A DNA stretch of 37,519 bases from Anaerolineales bacterium. GTDB taxonomy: Bacteria > Chloroflexota > Anaerolineae > Anaerolineales > UBA11579. Shown here piece by piece: positions 7,642-16,266 of this stretch; within the stretch, counting starts at the first letter, position 1; the number at the start of each line of letters is the position of its first letter. Position numbers and translations under genes: made by a program. Where the stretch lies: the NCBI GenBank assembly GCA_016932165.1, contig JAFGDK010000027.1:1-37519 (forward strand), written 5' to 3'. The notes under the pieces were generated by a model. It did not search any database. It had not been told where the DNA came from and saw nothing but the letters and a program-made list of their open reading frames with translations.

Positions 7642-8688
7642 TTAATGGGGGGCGAGGGTTGTAATGATCTTGATTGCCTGTTCCACATGTGACTGATCGA
7701 CCCAGGCGTGGGTGACCATACGGATGCGGTCTGGACCGCCGCTGACCAGCAGTCCGGCAGATGCCAGCTGTTCTCGGAATACTTTCAGGGAGACGGGCGA
7801 GCCCTCAATCAGGCTGAAGTAGACCATGTTGGTGTGCTGCTCTGCTGGATTGATGGCGATGGAGGGGATTTCAGCAAGCCCCAGGGCGAGCAGGCGGGCA
7901 TTGCGGTGGTCTTCTTCCAGGCGTTCAACCATATTTTCCAGGGCAACAATTCCGGCAGCTGCAAGGATCCCTGCCTGGCGCATGCCGCCACCTAACTGTT
8001 TGCGGATGCGGTGCGCTTTGTAAATGAATTCCTCAGAGCCGCAGATAACGGAGCCTACCGGGGCAGAGAGACCTTTGCTGAGGCAGAAGGTGACTGAGTC
8101 GGCTGGAGAGGCGAGTTGGGCGACTGAGACATTCAGGTCAATCGCTGCATTGAAGATCCGGGCGCCGTCAATGTGAAGGATTAGGTTTCTGGCGTGGACA
8201 AAATCAGCCACCTGGCGGGTATATTCCGGTGAGAGCGAAATTCCGTTGCAGCGGTTGTGGGTATTTTCGAGGGCTACCAGCCGGGTGATGGGCTGGTGCT
8301 CATCCTTGGGGCGGATGGCAGCCTGGATATCTTCAAGTTTTAGTGTTCCATCGGGCTGATTGGGAATAGTCTGGATATTGATGCCGCCCAAGGCAGCGGC
8401 TCCAGCTGCTTCGTAGAGGAATATATGTGCCTTCCGGCCAACAATGATCTCCTGCCCGCGCTGGCAGTGGGCGAGAAGGGAGGCCAGATTCCCCATGGTG
8501 CCGGAGGGAACCAGCAGGGCAGCATCCATACCTGTGATCTCGGCAGAGATTTGCTGCAGTCTGTTGACCGTTGGGTCTTCTTTATAAACGTCATCTCCAA
8601 CTGGGGCGACGGCCATGGCGGCGCGCATTTCATCCGTGGGGAGGGTGACGGTATCGGATCGGAAATCAAGGATTTTATTGGTTTTCAT
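7642..8688 (-). CDS. ltaE: Low-specificity L-threonine aldolase
   Basis: A PLP enzyme of the beta-eliminating lyase fold that splits L-threonine or L-allo-threonine to glycine and acetaldehyde. The 348-residue protein shows the N-terminal DFRSDTVTLPT, GDDVYKEDPT, PSGTMGNLAS, the ring-stacking His near 88, HIDGARIFNA with the PLP-ring Asp and Arg, and the Schiff-base lysine in FCLSKGLSAPVG at residue 205. The frame extends 35 codons upstream into the pseudouridine synthase gene, but the conserved N-terminus begins at the ATG at 8688, with GAGGA about 6 bases upstream. It lies 19 bp after the pseudouridine synthase stop and is the last gene of the alr cluster. Confidence 0.92.
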   Translation of the reverse strand: MKTNKILDFRSDTVTLPTDEMRAAMAVAPVGDDVYKEDPTVNRLQQISAEITGMDAALLVPSGTMGNLASLLAHCQRGQEIIVGRKAHIFLYEAAGAAALGGINIQTIPNQPDGTLKLEDIQAAIRPKDEHQPITRLVALENTHNRCNGISLSPEYTRQVADFVHARNLILHIDGARIFNAAIDLNVSVAQLASPADSVTFCLSKGLSAPVGSVICGSEEFIYKAHRIRKQLGGGMRQAGILAAAGIVALENMVERLEEDHRNARLLALGLAEIPSIAINPAEQHTNMVYFSLIEGSPVSLKVFREQLASAGLLVSGGPDRIRMVTHAWVDQSHVEQAIKIITTLAPH

Positions 8689-8707
8689 TACATTCCTCAT
8701 TTGGCGC

Positions 8708-9637
8708 TTATCGGCGCAAATTTCGCAGCTCTTCAAGCAGAAGGCGGAAATCATCCGGGATGGCGGCGGTAAATTCTGCGCCAGCTGTGCCATCAGGCAG
8801 ATCGATTTTAAGATACCTAGCGTGCAGCATTTGACGGCTCACCGGCAGGGATAACTTTTTGTGTCCATAAACCCGGTCTCCGACGATGGGGCAATCCAGA
8901 AAGGCCATATGAAGCCTGATCTGGTGGGTGCGGCCGGTGAGAATAGCAACTTCAACGATTGCGTGGTTGGGGAAATCTTCAAGGACTTGATATTCGCTAA
9001 TGGCCATGCGTCCTTTTTGTGCAGGCACAACCGCCATCTTCTGGCGGTGGGAGGGATCGCGGTTAATGGCGGCTTCAACTCTACCGGTAGGGGTGGGCGG
9101 GTGACCATCTACCAGGGCGATGTAGCGCTTTTCAACCTTGCGTTGTTTGAACTGTTTCTGGAGGAAGTGGTGGGCACGATCATTACGGGCAACCAATATC
9201 AGTCCGGAGGTGTCTTTGTCGAGGCGGTGGACAATACCCGGCCGGCGCACGCCGCCGACCCCCTCAATGTCTGGGCAGTAGGCAAGGATGGCGTGTACCA
9301 GAGTGCCTGAGTGGTGGCCAGCGGAAGGATGCACCACCATTCCGGCAGGTTTGTTGATCACAAACAGGTCGTTGTTTTGATAAACGATGTCAAGGGGGAT
9401 ATCTTCTGGGATGATGTCAAGGTCAACGGGAGGCGGCAGGACAACCTGGACAGATTTTGTGCCTTCGAGTTTGTAACCGGTTTTGCGGATCTCTATTCCG
9501 TCCACCAGAACGTGTCCGGACTTGATCAGATTTTGCAGGAATGAACGGGAGTAAGCTGGCAGAACTGAAACAAGATAATGATCCAAGCGGACGGCTTTTG
9601 GTTGGTTGAACTTAAAATCCTGTTGATCTGTTTCCAT
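8708..9637 (-). CDS. RluA/RluD-family pseudouridine synthase
   Basis: A 309-residue enzyme that converts specific uridines in rRNA (RluD-type) or tRNA to pseudouridine. An N-terminal S4 RNA-binding domain spans about 16-70, with RSFLQNLIKSGHVLVDG. The catalytic domain follows, with NKPAGMVVHPSAGH near 95-108 and the catalytic Asp140 in HRLDKDTSGL. Its ATG overlaps the lspA stop codon by one base (TAATG on the minus strand), so translation is coupled. RluA-family genes commonly follow lspA in many bacteria, as here. The precise target uridines cannot be assigned from sequence. Confidence 0.93.
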   Translation of the reverse strand: METDQQDFKFNQPKAVRLDHYLVSVLPAYSRSFLQNLIKSGHVLVDGIEIRKTGYKLEGTKSVQVVLPPPVDLDIIPEDIPLDIVYQNNDLFVINKPAGMVVHPSAGHHSGTLVHAILAYCPDIEGVGGVRRPGIVHRLDKDTSGLILVARNDRAHHFLQKQFKQRKVEKRYIALVDGHPPTPTGRVEAAINRDPSHRQKMAVVPAQKGRMAISEYQVLEDFPNHAIVEVAILTGRTHQIRLHMAFLDCPIVGDRVYGHKKLSLPVSRQMLHARYLKIDLPDGTAGAEFTAAIPDDFRLLLEELRNLRR

Positions 9638-10212
9638 TAGTCGTTTTCTCTTGATAGAGTTGGCGGGTTAGGAGAAGGGCTGTGTTGAGACTTTTTCTCA
9701 CTGCGCTCTGCCCAAAGTACATCCAACAGGAGGATTAGCACCCCGAGGGCGATACTGGCATCGGCGATGTTGAAAACCGGAAGCCTCATAATGGAGATGA
9801 AATCGATCACGTGGCCAAAGCGGATGCGGTCGATCATATTGCCAACGGCACCACCGAGTTGGAGAATCATAGCTGTACTCAGAGCCCACTCATGGTTTCC
9901 GATGGTGGGGTAGAGGAAGAGGATAAAGCCAACAGCGGCGATACCCAAGATCAGAAATAGGAGGTTGGCGTTTTGAAAAATGCCAAAAGCCGCGCCGCTG
10001 TTGTGCCAGTGGACAATGCGGAACCAGTCTGAAAATCGGGAGAGGTTGTCTGGCAGCCAGGTCTCCAGGAAAGGGATATATTCAACCACGAGATATTTGG
10101 TCATCTGGTCAATAGTGATGATTGTGGTGGATGCGATCACCAGCCAGGCGATCCGTATTAATTTAGATGGGGTTCTAGTGGTCATTGCCGTTTTTTTTTC
10201 GGGTTGAGTCAA
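9637..10212 (-). CDS. lspA: Lipoprotein signal peptidase
   Basis: Signal peptidase II, the membrane aspartyl protease that removes the signal peptide from prolipoproteins after Lgt has acted; lgt is also in this window. Four membrane helices are visible. The catalytic aspartates are Asp128 in GGAVGNMIDR and Asp151 in FNIADAS, and the conserved NSGAAFG is at 71-77. The listed start is TTG at 10212, with a weak AGAGAAA upstream; an ATG nine codons further in (10185) is an alternative with no ribosome-binding site. Nine consecutive A residues (complement of 10191-10199) lie between the two starts, a possible slippage site. The C-terminal tail after about 170 is polar. The alr stop is 15 bp upstream. 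Confidence 0.93.
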   Translation of the reverse strand: MTQPEKKTAMTTRTPSKLIRIAWLVIASTTIITIDQMTKYLVVEYIPFLETWLPDNLSRFSDWFRIVHWHNSGAAFGIFQNANLLFLILGIAAVGFILFLYPTIGNHEWALSTAMILQLGGAVGNMIDRIRFGHVIDFISIMRLPVFNIADASIALGVLILLLDVLWAERSEKKSQHSPSPNPPTLSREND

Positions 10213-10227
10213 AGCGTTTCTCTCTGA

Positions 10228-11382
10228 TTATTGGTGAGTTTGGTAGATGCGGGGCACGCGGGTATTGATGTTGGTGAGAATCTCATACGGAATTGTGTCG
10301 GCCCATCTTGCGAGGTCTTCGCAGGTAATTTTTTCATCACCCTGATTTCCGATGAGGATGACCTCATCGTTGTTGTAGGCGGTTTCCCACTCGATATTGA
10401 CCATCACTTGGTCCATGCAGATGCGGCCAATTGTTGGGTAGCGGTTTCCGCGGATGAGGACCTCAGCTTTTCCCGACATCGAGCGGAAATATCCGTCGCC
10501 GTAGCCCACCGGGATGGTCACAACACGGGTGAGGTGATCTGTTTGCCAGGTTGATCCATAGCTGACCGGGTGACCGGGTTTCACTACTTTGAAATAGACC
10601 ACGCGGGTGTGCCACGAAAGGGCGGGTGAGATTGGGATGGTTTTTCTTACGTCGTGAGAGGGATAAACACCATACAGGATGATGCCTGGCCGGACCATAT
10701 CGAGATAGCTCTCGGGAAGCTGAAGAATTGCCCCTGAATTAGCCATGTGCCGGATGGGAGTCGGCAAGCTCCGGTCTTGGTAAAATTTTAGAACTTCATG
10801 GAAACGTTCCACCTGCAAACGGGAGGAAGTTAAGTCAGCGGCATCGGCATTGGCGAAGTGGGAGAAAATACCCTCTACGATGGTGTGCTTGCAACCCAGG
10901 GAGGCCTGCAGCAGAGGCGTGGCGCTATAATAATGCACTCCGATTCGTTCCATGCCGGTATCGATTTTGAGGTGAACTTTGGCCTTTTTTCTCATCCTAG
11001 CAGCGACTTCATCAATTTGCTGAAGCTTTTCTACCGAGGAGGCTGTCAGCGTGAGGTCGTGCTGGATGAATGTGGGTACCTGGTTTCCGAGAACACCGCC
11101 TAGGACGAGAATCGGATTTTCTACCCCCGATTCTCTGAGTAAAAGGGCTTCTTCTAAAAAGGCGACACCAAGAATATTGGCCCCTTGTTTGACGATGTGT
11201 TTTGCCACCTCGATCAACCCATGCCCGTAGGCATTTGCCTTGAGGATAGGCATGACGATCGAATCACCGACATGTTTTTGAATGGTGTGATAATTGCCTG
11301 AAATCTTTTCCAGATCTACATACACCTGGGTGGGGCGTAAGGCGCCGTTGGTGGTGATGGTGGGGTGATTAGGTACCTGCAT
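10228..11382 (-). CDS. alr: Alanine racemase
   Basis: A fold-type III PLP enzyme interconverting L- and D-alanine for peptidoglycan synthesis. The 384-residue protein has the Schiff-base Lys48 in PILKANAYGHG, the opposing catalytic Tyr275 in PVSYGSTW, HLKIDTGMERIG, and the C-terminal beta domain ending NINTRVPRIY. The start is ATG at 11382. On the minus strand TAAAAT (11390-11395) lies 7 bases before this ATG, so the message may be nearly leaderless as for udk, although no good -35 is visible. It is the first gene of alr, lspA, RluD-like and ltaE, all on the minus strand with gaps under 20 bp. Confidence 0.95.
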   Translation of the reverse strand: MQVPNHPTITTNGALRPTQVYVDLEKISGNYHTIQKHVGDSIVMPILKANAYGHGLIEVAKHIVKQGANILGVAFLEEALLLRESGVENPILVLGGVLGNQVPTFIQHDLTLTASSVEKLQQIDEVAARMRKKAKVHLKIDTGMERIGVHYYSATPLLQASLGCKHTIVEGIFSHFANADAADLTSSRLQVERFHEVLKFYQDRSLPTPIRHMANSGAILQLPESYLDMVRPGIILYGVYPSHDVRKTIPISPALSWHTRVVYFKVVKPGHPVSYGSTWQTDHLTRVVTIPVGYGDGYFRSMSGKAEVLIRGNRYPTIGRICMDQVMVNIEWETAYNNDEVILIGNQGDEKITCEDLARWADTIPYEILTNINTRVPRIYQTHQ

Positions 11383-11480
11383 AGGTTCAATTTTACTCTA
11401 TCTCAGTTAGTTTTATGGCATGATCCTTGCTACCTCTTGGGTGTCAGTGCTTTTCCTGTGAAAATAGGAACTGTGTCGAA

Positions 11481-11509
11481 TTGCAAGGTTATCTTTTTTG
11501 ATGTATAGT
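11481..11509 (+). promoter_or_regulatory. Promoter of the four-repeat secreted protein gene
   Basis: TTGCAA (11481-11486), 17-bp spacer, TATAGT (11504-11509). The leader of about 40 nt can fold a small stem (GGTTGG near 11522 with CCAGCC near 11535) just before AGGAG at 11544-11548. Confidence 0.55.
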
Positions 11510-11556
11510 CAAAATGCGAGCGGTTGGCGAGAAACCAGCCGTCAGGAGTGTGAAAG

Positions 11557-13089
11557 ATGAAAAAAATTTTGCTGGTACTGATCTTTTTGATGATGGTCAT
11601 TCCAACCTCAGTGTTGGCCGCCACGCCTGAATCGGTTAAGATCCCTAACGGACCAAAATTCTGGATTTCAAATGTGGTGCGGGGAGAATCGGTGACGGTT
11701 GGCTTCAAGGATTATCCCAAAGGGAAGACCTATACAGTCATCATTGGCTTACCCGGCAATAACCTCGGCAAGGGGTATAAAGTTGGGTATCTGTCTGATG
11801 GCTATGGAACCAATTTTAACCGCACCTTCCAGATTCCCAAGGAAGTCCGGCACAAAACCCACCTGGCGATCTATATCGTGGATTATTCTGATAACAGCCA
11901 TGGTTATGATATCTTCACCAATGATACTGGGTTTGATCATAAGACTGAACAGTCGTTTTCGCCTGTTTACCGGTCATCTGATATGTCGGCGGGAAAATCT
12001 GTAGGGATTTTCAATGGTCCCACGGTGTGGATTGGTAGTGCAGGGTATCCGAAAACCGTGAATGTGGCCTTTGATGATTTCTATCTTCCAGGAAACTACA
12101 CGATCTTCATCGGACCAAATGTAGTCGGCCAGCCGGCAACAATCCTGGGATATGCCAACGAGACAAATGGGCCGCGCTTCACCAAAACATTTGACATTCC
12201 AGATGAGTTGAAGGGTGAGGATGTGCTTAAGGTGGCAGTGGTGAATGCGTTCAACCAGCACAGCGGGACGATGGCCTTCAGATATATGGAAGGGTATCCC
12301 TATGCTTCTCCGGTTGGGAATTTCTCGGCCAACTATACCTCTGATTCCTATGGGGGAACATGGAGCCGGGCTACTCCCTATACCAGAGTGTTGAATGTGA
12401 TCCCTGATACTGAAGTAACGCTGCAGGTATTTAACTTCCCAGCCAACAAAGAATTTATCGTTACAATGGGGCCGTTGGGGACGCGCGGAATCGGCGGTTA
12501 TGTGATCGGCACGCAGAGCACCGGGGAAGGTGGTTCGTTTGTTGTGACGTACCCAATCCCGGCACAACTTCGGGGCTCTGACTACATTTCTATTCGACTG
12601 GAAAGCACAAGTTCAGGGCATTATGCCTATGATTACTTCCAAAATGTGGCGACGGATTCTTCCTCGTCTTCAGGGGCTACGACTACAACTGCAGCCTCGG
12701 ATGCAACGGAAGGAAGCGGCAGCGTGCCTGTGGCTGCAGATGCCGCTCCATCTGCGGATATCACTTCTTCTGGAAGTGATTGGGTGCTGGCACCCGGAAC
12801 ATACCCGACAACGAATATCATCGCGGTGGTAGGCGGCAAGACTGTGACCGTTGCAGGCACCAACTTCACCAAGAATGATACATATACTGTCCGGATGGGT
12901 TGGTTTGGTACCCGGGGGATCAATGGTGTGGTTGTAGGGCAATATGAAACCGGAACCTCTTCAACATTTGAGGCTACCTTCAATATCCCTGAAACGCTAC
13001 AAGGTGCGGCTTCGATTGCGATCCGGTTTGAAAGCAACAATACACCCTACTATGCCTTCGATTGGTTCACAAATACCGATACGGAGTAA
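11557..13089 (+). CDS. Secreted four-repeat protein, paralogue of 6439-7530
   Basis: Function unknown. The 510-residue protein has a signal peptide (KK, hydrophobic to about 19, likely cut after VLA at 21). Four beta-type modules follow at roughly 29-122, 150-243, 275-363 and 418-507. The last two are close to the modules of the 6439-7530 protein (GPLGTRGIGG, GWFGTRGING, then IPxxLxG, SIxIRxES, YYAFDWF). The first two are more diverged but keep the FxIPxE(L/V) and terminal aromatic blocks. A Ser/Thr/Ala/Asp linker at about 364-417 separates modules 3 and 4. There are no cysteines. AGGAG lies 8 bases before the ATG, and a strong terminator follows the gene, so it is monocistronic. A surface or extracellular binding role is plausible but unproven. 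Confidence 0.8.
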   Translation: MKKILLVLIFLMMVIPTSVLAATPESVKIPNGPKFWISNVVRGESVTVGFKDYPKGKTYTVIIGLPGNNLGKGYKVGYLSDGYGTNFNRTFQIPKEVRHKTHLAIYIVDYSDNSHGYDIFTNDTGFDHKTEQSFSPVYRSSDMSAGKSVGIFNGPTVWIGSAGYPKTVNVAFDDFYLPGNYTIFIGPNVVGQPATILGYANETNGPRFTKTFDIPDELKGEDVLKVAVVNAFNQHSGTMAFRYMEGYPYASPVGNFSANYTSDSYGGTWSRATPYTRVLNVIPDTEVTLQVFNFPANKEFIVTMGPLGTRGIGGYVIGTQSTGEGGSFVVTYPIPAQLRGSDYISIRLESTSSGHYAYDYFQNVATDSSSSSGATTTTAASDATEGSGSVPVAADAAPSADITSSGSDWVLAPGTYPTTNIIAVVGGKTVTVAGTNFTKNDTYTVRMGWFGTRGINGVVVGQYETGTSSTFEATFNIPETLQGAASIAIRFESNNTPYYAFDWFTNTDTE

Positions 13090-13111
13090 TTGTGATTGGT
13101 TTTGCAGAAGG

Positions 13112-13143
13112 AGACGAGACCCAGAATGGGTCTCGTCTTTTTT
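13112..13143 (+). terminator. Rho-independent terminator
   Basis: Perfect 11-bp arms AGACGAGACCC (13112-13122) and GGGTCTCGTCT (13128-13138), a 5-base loop, and a run of T residues to 13143. It ends the four-repeat protein gene. Confidence 0.93.
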
Positions 13144-13225
13144 ATGAAACAAGCCGCCAAATTAGAATATTATCGCGTAAGGCAATAATTCAGGGCAGTT
13201 ATGATAGGTAAGGGTTTTTCTGCGG

Positions 13226-13234
13226 TGATATAAT
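13226..13234 (+). promoter_or_regulatory. Extended -10 promoter of the long plus-strand gene run
   Basis: TGATATAAT (13226-13234) is a perfect extended -10 (TGnTATAAT). No good -35 is seen 17 bp upstream, as is usual for this class. Transcription would begin near 13241, giving a leader of about 45 nt before 13285. Confidence 0.55.
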
Positions 13235-13284
13235 AATCTACGCGTTTTTTGGCTAAACTGCCCCTGCTTACAGGTGTATTAGTA

Positions 13285-14178
13285 ATGGACCAAATGAAAA
13301 ATTTTCTGGAGACTCTCAGGTTCGAGGAAACCCATTCAGAAAATACAATCCAAGCGTATATTGGGGATCTGACGCGATTCCGGACTTATCTGGAAAGTAA
13401 ATATCGCTCTGTTTTGTTTGGGGGAGGGATGATCCCCAGATATTTCACCGATTTTTTGGAATCTGAGAATCTATCAGGTTTTAGTGCCAATACCCTCCAG
13501 CGCCGGAAGATGGTGTTGGCCCAATTTGCCCAGTACCTGACTTCGATAGGCGAGTTCACCTCCGATCAAGTAGCGGAAATCTTGAATTGGCGCATCAGCT
13601 TGTGGCATGATATTTACCTACAGGATGTAGAATTTCTCTCTGATGGGGATTTGAAGGCTATACTGGAGGCTGACCTGGCGAGTGGTGTGGCCAGATCTTC
13701 AAGGGATAAAGCAATCATTTCAATTTTGCTGGAGACTGGGCTAGCGATCAGCACAGTGATAGAACTCCATATTGAGAATATTGATCTTGCGCAGGGAAAA
13801 CTGAGATTGTCTTCAGGAAACATGTATGAATTTGAGATCCCCCGGTCAACGCAGTTGATCAGAACTTTTATCCAGGAAGAACGCCCGGATATGGTGCAGC
13901 GATCTGATGAAACTATTTTATTTATCAGCCAGCTTGGGGGGCCGATCACCCGCCAGGGAGTGTGGCAGATGATGAAAACGATCGGTGACCGTTTGTCGCC
14001 GCCGATTAAGCTGACACCCCGCGTGCTGCGCAATACTGCTGTAAAACAGATGATTGAGAGGGAATTAAGTATCTCTGAGATACAGGATAGACTGGGGCAT
14101 AAAAACATTTACTCAACCAGGGGATTGGTTAGAAAGATCAGACGGACAATTGAAAAACAGGAGGCTGGAGATGACTGA
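13285..14178 (+). CDS. Tyrosine-recombinase-fold protein lacking catalytic residues
   Basis: 297 residues with the two-domain layout of XerC/XerD: an N-terminal SAM-like core-binding domain (about 3-95) and a C-terminal catalytic-fold domain (about 112-285). Compared with XerD, most active-site residues are gone. The first Arg (GLRVSEL in XerD) is Ala154 in GLAISTV, the beta-hairpin Lys is absent, the HxxR His is Arg246, and the nucleophilic Tyr position is Leu281. Only Arg249 and His272 (LGH) remain. It cannot recombine DNA by the known mechanism and may be a DNA-binding or structural protein. The start at 13285 follows AGGTG (13272-13276); a TTG at 13249 is less likely. Its last 8 bases overlap the start of the purine nucleoside phosphorylase gene. 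Confidence 0.78.
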   Translation: MDQMKNFLETLRFEETHSENTIQAYIGDLTRFRTYLESKYRSVLFGGGMIPRYFTDFLESENLSGFSANTLQRRKMVLAQFAQYLTSIGEFTSDQVAEILNWRISLWHDIYLQDVEFLSDGDLKAILEADLASGVARSSRDKAIISILLETGLAISTVIELHIENIDLAQGKLRLSSGNMYEFEIPRSTQLIRTFIQEERPDMVQRSDETILFISQLGGPITRQGVWQMMKTIGDRLSPPIKLTPRVLRNTAVKQMIERELSISEIQDRLGHKNIYSTRGLVRKIRRTIEKQEAGDD

Positions 14179-15007
14179 ATATTTGACGATGGAAATGATT
14201 GACCGGGTTGCAGATGCTGTACGGGCGAAAACAGACCAGAAACCTGCGATTGGTATGATTCTAGGGTCAGGGCTGGGCGGTCTGGCTGAGTCTGTTAACA
14301 ATCCTGATAAAATCCCATATCCAGAGCTGCCCGGGTGGCCTGTCTCCACTGTTCAGGGGCATTCCGGCCAATTGGTGATTGGCGAGCTGGAAGGGAAAAA
14401 CGTTCTGGTGATGCAGGGGCGTTCACATTTTTATGAGGGATATGATATGCCGCTGGTTGGTCTGCCGATCAGGGTGATGAAGCGCTTAGGCATCCATACA
14501 CTAATCGTGACCAATGCTGCCGGGGCAGTTAATCCCGAATTTAATCCAGGCGATCTGATGCTGATCACCGATCATTTAAATTTAATCGGGATGGCGGGGA
14601 ATAATCCGTTACGAGGTCCTAATCTGGATGAGTTTGGGCCGCGTTTCCCGGATATGAGCAGGGTGTATGACCGTGAGTATATGGAACTGGCGCGGAAGAT
14701 TGCCCAGGAGAATGATCTGGGGCTGCGGGAGGGTGTATATGTCTGTTTAGCCGGGCCAAGCTTTGAAACCCCGGCAGACCTGCGTTTTCTAAGAGCAGTC
14801 GGAGTAGATGCGGTGGGAATGTCAACGGTGCCGGAGACGACGGTTGCGCGCCACAGCGATATGCGTGTTCTGGGGATTTCAGGGATCAGCAACAAAGCGA
14901 ATTTGGACGGTGAGACCGTGACGACTCATGAAGAGGTGCTGGAAGCCGGGACGGTTTTGGTGCCTAAATTGACGACCCTGGTGAAAGGCGTATTGCAGGA
15001 GATATAG
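14171..15007 (+). CDS. Purine nucleoside phosphorylase (trimeric type)
   Basis: Phosphorolysis of (deoxy)guanosine and inosine to the base and ribose-1-phosphate in purine salvage. The 278-residue protein has the human-type, trimeric class II signature: ILGSGLGGLAE (phosphate loop, residues 30-40), GRSHFYEGY with the phosphate-binding Arg and His near 84-91, TNAAGAVNPEF, CLAGPSFETPAD with the purine-binding Glu, VGMSTVPE, and SGISNKA with the base-binding Asn. The ATG at 14171 has AGGAGG six bases upstream and overlaps the recombinase-like stop by 8 bases, giving translational coupling. The frame open from 14150 would put seven extra residues before the conserved start. Confidence 0.93.
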   Translation: MTEYLTMEMIDRVADAVRAKTDQKPAIGMILGSGLGGLAESVNNPDKIPYPELPGWPVSTVQGHSGQLVIGELEGKNVLVMQGRSHFYEGYDMPLVGLPIRVMKRLGIHTLIVTNAAGAVNPEFNPGDLMLITDHLNLIGMAGNNPLRGPNLDEFGPRFPDMSRVYDREYMELARKIAQENDLGLREGVYVCLAGPSFETPADLRFLRAVGVDAVGMSTVPETTVARHSDMRVLGISGISNKANLDGETVTTHEEVLEAGTVLVPKLTTLVKGVLQEI

Positions 15008-15013
15008 ATTTTT

Positions 15014-15709
15014 ATGACTGATGCAATCCGATTCTTCCAACAATATGAATCAGCAGTTTACTTTGTGCTGGCAATCGGTATTGTGGTATTCGGCTGGCGT
15101 TTTTACAAAGCCTGGCAAGAAATGCGGGGATCAGTTTTTGGTTTGGAACAGGTCGGCGCTCAGCGCCGCTTGAACCAGTCTGCGGTAGCCATTTTCATGA
15201 TCATCCTGATGGGGGTTGGGGTGTTCAGTCTGGTGACATTTGCTCAGCCGATTATTGATTCTGAAGCCATTCCTGAGGCATTGGCGGAACTTGGGATCGG
15301 AGCGGATTTGGTTGGGGCTGGGGGAGATGAGGGTGAGAACAATGCAGAGCCGCTGGCAACGGCTACACCTCTGCCGACTGTGGAAGTTGATCCAACCCTA
15401 TGTGATCCGGAGAGGATCAATATCACCTCTCCGGTGGTCAATGAAGAAGTCCGTGGAACGGTAGAGATCATAGGCGTGGTGAATGTAAATAATTTTGGTT
15501 TTTATATGGTTGAATGGGCACGGGCGGATGCGGCCTTGTGGACAACCATTCAGACCAACCGGAATCTGGTTCCGGAGGAAGGTGTGCTGCTGGAATGGGA
15601 TACCAGCTTGTTCTCACCAGGTAGTTATGTGATCCAATTGGTCGTCACGGATACAGACGGGCAGGAATACCCGCCTTGCCGGATCCCGCTGCAAATTGGA
15701 TCACAGTAG
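15014..15709 (+). CDS. Membrane-anchored protein with Ig-like outer domain
   Basis: I recognise no named family. The 231-residue protein has two membrane helices (about 15-33 and 57-79), a low-complexity acidic/Pro/Thr linker (about 98-130), and a C-terminal beta-rich domain of about 95 residues. That domain starts at ITSPVVNEEVRGTVEIIG and resembles the Ig/FnIII-like modules that follow a 'SP...G.V.I.G' opening in many Chloroflexota surface proteins. Two Cys (near 132 and 223) flank this domain and could form a disulphide outside the cell. The start is ATG at 15014, with AGGAG at the end of the preceding gene but about 12 bases away, so initiation may depend on coupling. Confidence 0.65.
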   Translation: MTDAIRFFQQYESAVYFVLAIGIVVFGWRFYKAWQEMRGSVFGLEQVGAQRRLNQSAVAIFMIILMGVGVFSLVTFAQPIIDSEAIPEALAELGIGADLVGAGGDEGENNAEPLATATPLPTVEVDPTLCDPERINITSPVVNEEVRGTVEIIGVVNVNNFGFYMVEWARADAALWTTIQTNRNLVPEEGVLLEWDTSLFSPGSYVIQLVVTDTDGQEYPPCRIPLQIGSQ

Positions 15710-15723
15710 ACTGGAGCATTGTG

Positions 15724-16257
15724 ATGGATATTGAAATTCGCCCGTTGATGGATGCTGATCTGGCTGTGCTTAGAGAATTGGACCACAGCTATCACACGGA
15801 TTATGTCTGGCAAATGTCTCTCGATGTGGGAGAGCAAGAGACCAGCGTGAATTTTAAAGAGGTCAGGCTTCCGCGCTCCATGCGGGTAGAATACCCCTGG
15901 CCCGAGGATTGGGTGCATCAAACCTGGCAGAAGCGAAATAGCGTGTTGATTGCAGTGGTTGATGACCAAACGGTAGGGTATTTATCACTGGTGAAGGATG
16001 ACACCGCGCGCTTGGTGAGGATTACCAATTTGGTAGTCCTGCGCCGGTTAAGGCGAAGGCAGATTGGTTCCACATTGCTTCAGGCCGCAGAGGTATGGAT
16101 GGCTCAACAAGGAGCGGGATTGCTTCAGCTTGAGATGCAGGTAAAAAATCATCCGGCGATCTGTATGGCAAAAGCGCTTGGCTATGAGTTCAACGGGTAC
16201 CGCGACGAGTATTTCCCTAACCGGGATATTGCCTTGTTTTTTGCGAGGAGGATCTAG
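15724..16257 (+). CDS. GNAT-family N-acetyltransferase
   Basis: A 177-residue acetyl-CoA-dependent acyltransferase of the GNAT fold. The acetyl-CoA pyrophosphate-binding motif A is RRRQIGSTLL near residues 116-125, preceded by the strand ITNLVVL. It is followed by LQLEMQVKNHPAICMAKALGYEF, a typical motif B with an Asn that orients the substrate and a helix. The N-terminus IEIRPLMDADL is the usual GNAT beginning. The ATG at 15724 has GGAG 7 bases upstream; the open frame back to 15676 overlaps the preceding gene and is not needed. The substrate (small molecule, tRNA or protein N-terminus) cannot be inferred. Confidence 0.85.
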   Translation: MDIEIRPLMDADLAVLRELDHSYHTDYVWQMSLDVGEQETSVNFKEVRLPRSMRVEYPWPEDWVHQTWQKRNSVLIAVVDDQTVGYLSLVKDDTARLVRITNLVVLRRLRRRQIGSTLLQAAEVWMAQQGAGLLQLEMQVKNHPAICMAKALGYEFNGYRDEYFPNRDIALFFARRI

Positions 16258-16266
16258 AACAGGAGC

